Source: an uncultured Clostridia bacterium (GTDB lineage: Bacteria > Bacillota > Clostridia > Oscillospirales > Acutalibacteraceae). Taken from it: 7,759 bases of DNA. The position numbers and the translations under genes were made by a program. Shown in pieces: positions 5,765 through 7,759 of the stretch (the first letter of the stretch is position 1; each line of letters opens with the position of its first letter). A model generated the notes under the pieces. The model was not told where the DNA came from and ran no database searches. It saw nothing but the letters and a program-made list of their open reading frames with translations. The stretch is taken from assembly GCA_947565265.1 (NCBI GenBank), contig CANOFK010000044.1:1-7759 (forward strand). The letters are read 5' to 3'.

Positions 5765-7205
5765 CGGCGGGTGCTGCCGGGTGCTGCCGGGGGCCTGGGA
5801 AGGGGGTATACCGGCAAAGGGGCGGCTGGTAGTGGGGTTCTCCGGGGGGGCGGACTCGGTGGCGCTGGCCCATTGGCTGATGGGCAGGGTGGCAAAGGAC
5901 CGACTGCTGCTGGCCCACGTCAACCACCAGTTGCGGGGGGAAGAGGCCCTGCGGGACCAGCGCTTTGCCGAGGATTTTGCCAGGGCCTGGGGGCTAGAGA
6001 TTGCGGTGCTACAGGCCGGCGTGGCCACCCTTGCCAGGGAACGGGGCCAAGGCTTGGAGGAATGCGGCCGGGAGGTGCGCTATGGGTTCTTCCACCAGTT
6101 GGCAGCAGGGGAAGAGGATAGGGTGTTGACCGCCCACAATGCTGACGACAACGCGGAAACCATTTTGATGCACCTGTGCCGGGGGGCAGGGGGCGGCGGG
6201 CTTTGCGGCATACCGCGGCAGCGGGGGAAGATCCTCCGGCCCCTGCTGGGGGTAGCCAGGGAGGAGATAGAAACCTACTGCCGGGCCCAGGGGCTGGCGT
6301 TTGTCACGGACAGCAGCAACCTGGAGGAGGATTATGCCCGCAACCGGGTGCGCCACCGGGTAATGCCCGTGCTACGGGAACTGAACCCCCGCTTTGTACA
6401 GGCTGCCGGCCAGGCTGCGGCGCTTTTATCTGCTGACCAGGCGTTTTTGGGGGAGCAGGCAGCGGCGCTGCGCGCGCGGGCCCGGAACCGCTGGGGCCTG
6501 GAAACAGCCGTGCTGCTGGCCGCCCACGAGAGCCTGCGGAGCCGGGCCCTCAGGCTTTACCTGGAGGAGGCCGGCTGTAGGCAGTTGGAGAGGAAACATC
6601 TGCTGCTGGCGGAGAGCCTGCTGGCAGGCGGCGGGGCGGACCTGCCCGGCGGCGTGGCCGTGCACTGTGCCCAAGGGGTGTTTTGGGCCGGGCCCATGTT
6701 GCCGGGGGAGGACTACCAGATGCCTGTAAAGCCCGGCACATTCTATCTGCCCGGAGGGCTGCGTTTGACCCTGCGGCGGCTTTATACCCGGCAAGGGCGG
6801 GTGAGGCTGCGGGCTTTCCGGCCCGGCCCGGCAGGGGGGCAGAAGGGCCCGGAACGCCTGGCGGGCAGGGCTTTTCGGAAAAAAATGGAGGCGGAAATAG
6901 AAAATCAGGAAAAAATTCAAAATTTGTTATTCAAAAATGCGCTGGACTGTGCTATAATGAACGGAAACTTGATCGTGCGTAACCGCCGCCCAGGGGACCG
7001 GTTCGCGCCGGTGGGGCGAAAGCTCTCCAAGCCGCTGAAACAGGTGTTTCAAGAGCTGCGGGTGCCGGCACCTTTGCGGGGGCGCATCCCGCTGCTGGCC
7101 TGGAACCGGCAGGTGGTATGGTGTCCGGGGGCCGGGGCCGCCGAGGGTTTTGCGGCGGGGAGGGACGCACAGGCCGTATGGGTTGTGGAAATTGCGGAGG
7201 AGTGA
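5757..7205 (+). CDS. tilS: tRNA(Ile)-lysidine synthetase TilS
   Basis: TilS uses ATP and lysine to convert the wobble C34 of the tRNA-Ile with anticodon CAU to lysidine, so that it reads AUA codons as isoleucine. The 482-residue product shows the PP-loop SGGADS at 29-34, HVNHQLRGEEALRD at 54-67, TAHNADDNAET at 125-135, GIPRQRG at 151-157, RPLL at 161-164, DSSN at 185-188 with RNRVRH at 195-200, and the TilS C-terminal domain VRNRRPGDRF at 407-416. The ATG at 5757 overlaps the dnaB TGA (ATGGCTGA) and leaves 28 residues before the PP-loop, which is typical. No Shine-Dalgarno precedes it, which suggests coupling to dnaB translation. The frame stays open upstream to 5664 inside dnaB, but that extension has no family support. 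The GTG at 5781 is an alternative start. A 10-bp tandem repeat lies near the start, and an AT-rich promoter-like island lies at codons for about residues 372-405. Confidence 0.93.
   Translation: MADGGCCRVLPGAWEGGIPAKGRLVVGFSGGADSVALAHWLMGRVAKDRLLLAHVNHQLRGEEALRDQRFAEDFARAWGLEIAVLQAGVATLARERGQGLEECGREVRYGFFHQLAAGEEDRVLTAHNADDNAETILMHLCRGAGGGGLCGIPRQRGKILRPLLGVAREEIETYCRAQGLAFVTDSSNLEEDYARNRVRHRVMPVLRELNPRFVQAAGQAAALLSADQAFLGEQAAALRARARNRWGLETAVLLAAHESLRSRALRLYLEEAGCRQLERKHLLLAESLLAGGGADLPGGVAVHCAQGVFWAGPMLPGEDYQMPVKPGTFYLPGGLRLTLRRLYTRQGRVRLRAFRPGPAGGQKGPERLAGRAFRKKMEAEIENQEKIQNLLFKNALDCAIMNGNLIVRNRRPGDRFAPVGRKLSKPLKQVFQELRVPAPLRGRIPLLAWNRQVVWCPGAGAAEGFAAGRDAQAVWVVEIAEE
5768..5791 (+). repeat. 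10-bp tandem duplication at the 5' end of tilS
   Basis: The unit CGGGTGCTGC is present twice in tandem (5768-5777, 5778-5787), followed by a partial third copy CGGG to 5791. It encodes residues about 5-12 of TilS, upstream of the PP-loop. The unit is not a multiple of three, so loss or gain of a copy would shift the frame between the ATG at 5757 and the catalytic domain. Confidence 0.85.
6930..6958 (+). promoter_or_regulatory. Putative sigma-A promoter inside tilS, reading towards hpt
   Basis: TATAAT at 6953-6958 is preceded by TGC, giving a perfect extended -10 (TGnTATAAT). TTCAAA at 6930-6935 matches 4 of 6 bases of the -35 consensus, and the spacer is exactly 17 bp. The stretch upstream (about 6881-6930) is A/T-rich, like an UP element, in an otherwise GC-rich gene. 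Transcription would start near 6965 and give hpt a leader of about 245 nt. This is inferred from sequence only. Confidence 0.6.
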
Positions 7206-7210
7206 GGGAA

Positions 7211-7759
7211 ATGAACGAGGAAAGGACCATGCTGGACGACATTGAAAGGGAGTTATTTACCAAAGAGGAACTGGCCGCCATTGTGTCCCGGATGGGCCGG
7301 GAGATCAGTTGGGACTATCGGGGCAAAAACCTGCTGATGGTCAGCGTGCTGAAGGGCTCGGTGGTATTTATGGCCGACCTAATGCGGGCCATTACCGTGC
7401 CGGCGGGCATTGACTTTATGGTGGTGTCCAGCTATGGCAGCGCGGCAAAGTCTTCGGGGGTGGTGAAGATCGTGATGGATCTGAACATCCCCCTGGAGGA
7501 TTACGACCTGCTGATTGTGGAGGATATTTTGGACAGCGGCAAGACCCTGCACTACCTGTTGGAGGTGTTGCAGGCCAGGAACCCAAAGAGCATCAAGATA
7601 TGCACATTGTTTGATAAGCCGGAGCGCCGGGAGGCCCCGGTAAACCCCAACTATGTGGGGGCGCGGATACCGGACGCCTTTATTGTAGGCTACGGGCTGG
7701 ATTACGCGGAAAAGTACCGCAACCTGCCCTTTGTAGGGGTGCTGAAACCGGAAATTTAC
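7211..7759 (+). CDS. hpt: Hypoxanthine(-guanine) phosphoribosyltransferase, stop codon just outside window
   Basis: This enzyme joins PRPP to hypoxanthine or guanine to make IMP or GMP in purine salvage, and acts in the cytoplasm. Translation from 7211 gives 183 residues without a stop. It shows VLKGSVVFMADL at 46-57, the flexible-loop motif SSYGSAAKSSG at 73-83 followed by VVKIVMDL, the PRPP-binding loop IVEDILDSGKTL at 102-113, LFDKPERR at 133-140, PDAFIVGYGLDYAEKYRNLPF at 154-174 and GVLKPEIY at the edge. B. subtilis HprT is 180 residues and ends only two residues past the equivalent point, so the gene is nearly complete. GGAGGAG at 7196-7202, within the end of tilS, lies 8 nt before the ATG. 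An alternative ATG at 7229 would remove six residues. The gap to tilS is 5 nt. Expression could come from the operon or from the promoter inside tilS. Firmicute homologues are inhibited by (p)ppGpp. Confidence 0.95.
   Translation, partial: MNEERTMLDDIERELFTKEELAAIVSRMGREISWDYRGKNLLMVSVLKGSVVFMADLMRAITVPAGIDFMVVSSYGSAAKSSGVVKIVMDLNIPLEDYDLLIVEDILDSGKTLHYLLEVLQARNPKSIKICTLFDKPERREAPVNPNYVGARIPDAFIVGYGLDYAEKYRNLPFVGVLKPEIY

Overview
This window is a stretch of chromosomal housekeeping genes, all on the + strand. The organism looks like a GC-rich Firmicute of class Clostridia, most likely from the Oscillospiraceae/Ruminococcaceae side. Four things point there: RNase J with a basic N-terminal extension, a GdpP-type c-di-AMP phosphodiesterase, the Firmicute gene order gdpP-rplI-dnaB, and the order tilS-hpt, which in this phylum usually continues into ftsH. 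The family placement is inference; the phylum is well supported. No transposase, phage gene, CRISPR array, tRNA or rRNA is visible, and no stretch over 300 bases lacks a gene.

Layout: the 3' part of an RNase J gene (frame open to the left edge, stop at 1712); a 55-nt gap with a weak terminator-like hairpin; gdpP (1768-3741); an 87-nt gap with a nested hairpin; rplI (3829-4275); a 118-nt gap with a perfect 12-bp inverted repeat; dnaB (GTG start 4394, stop 5764); tilS (5757-7205), which overlaps the end of dnaB by 8 nt; then, after 5 nt, hpt (7211 to the right edge), whose last visible residues match the usual C-terminus of the family, so almost nothing is missing.

The genes cover RNA turnover (RNase J), second-messenger turnover (GdpP), translation (L9 and TilS lysidine synthesis on tRNA-Ile), replication fork unwinding (DnaB) and purine salvage (Hpt). 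GdpP and Hpt are both known targets of (p)ppGpp in other Firmicutes. The spacing suggests one co-directional transcription unit with possible partial breaks at the three structured gaps. dnaB and tilS look translationally coupled.

I found no new multi-gene system. The signal most worth a second look is an AT-rich island inside the 3' third of tilS. It carries a perfect extended -10 promoter motif (TGn-TATAAT) 17 bp downstream of a 4/6 -35 box, and it uses codons (TTA, TTG, ATA, AAT) that look unlike the rest of the gene. It probably drives hpt and whatever lies beyond the right edge. Other points are the structured intergenic regions and a 10-bp tandem duplication at the start of tilS.
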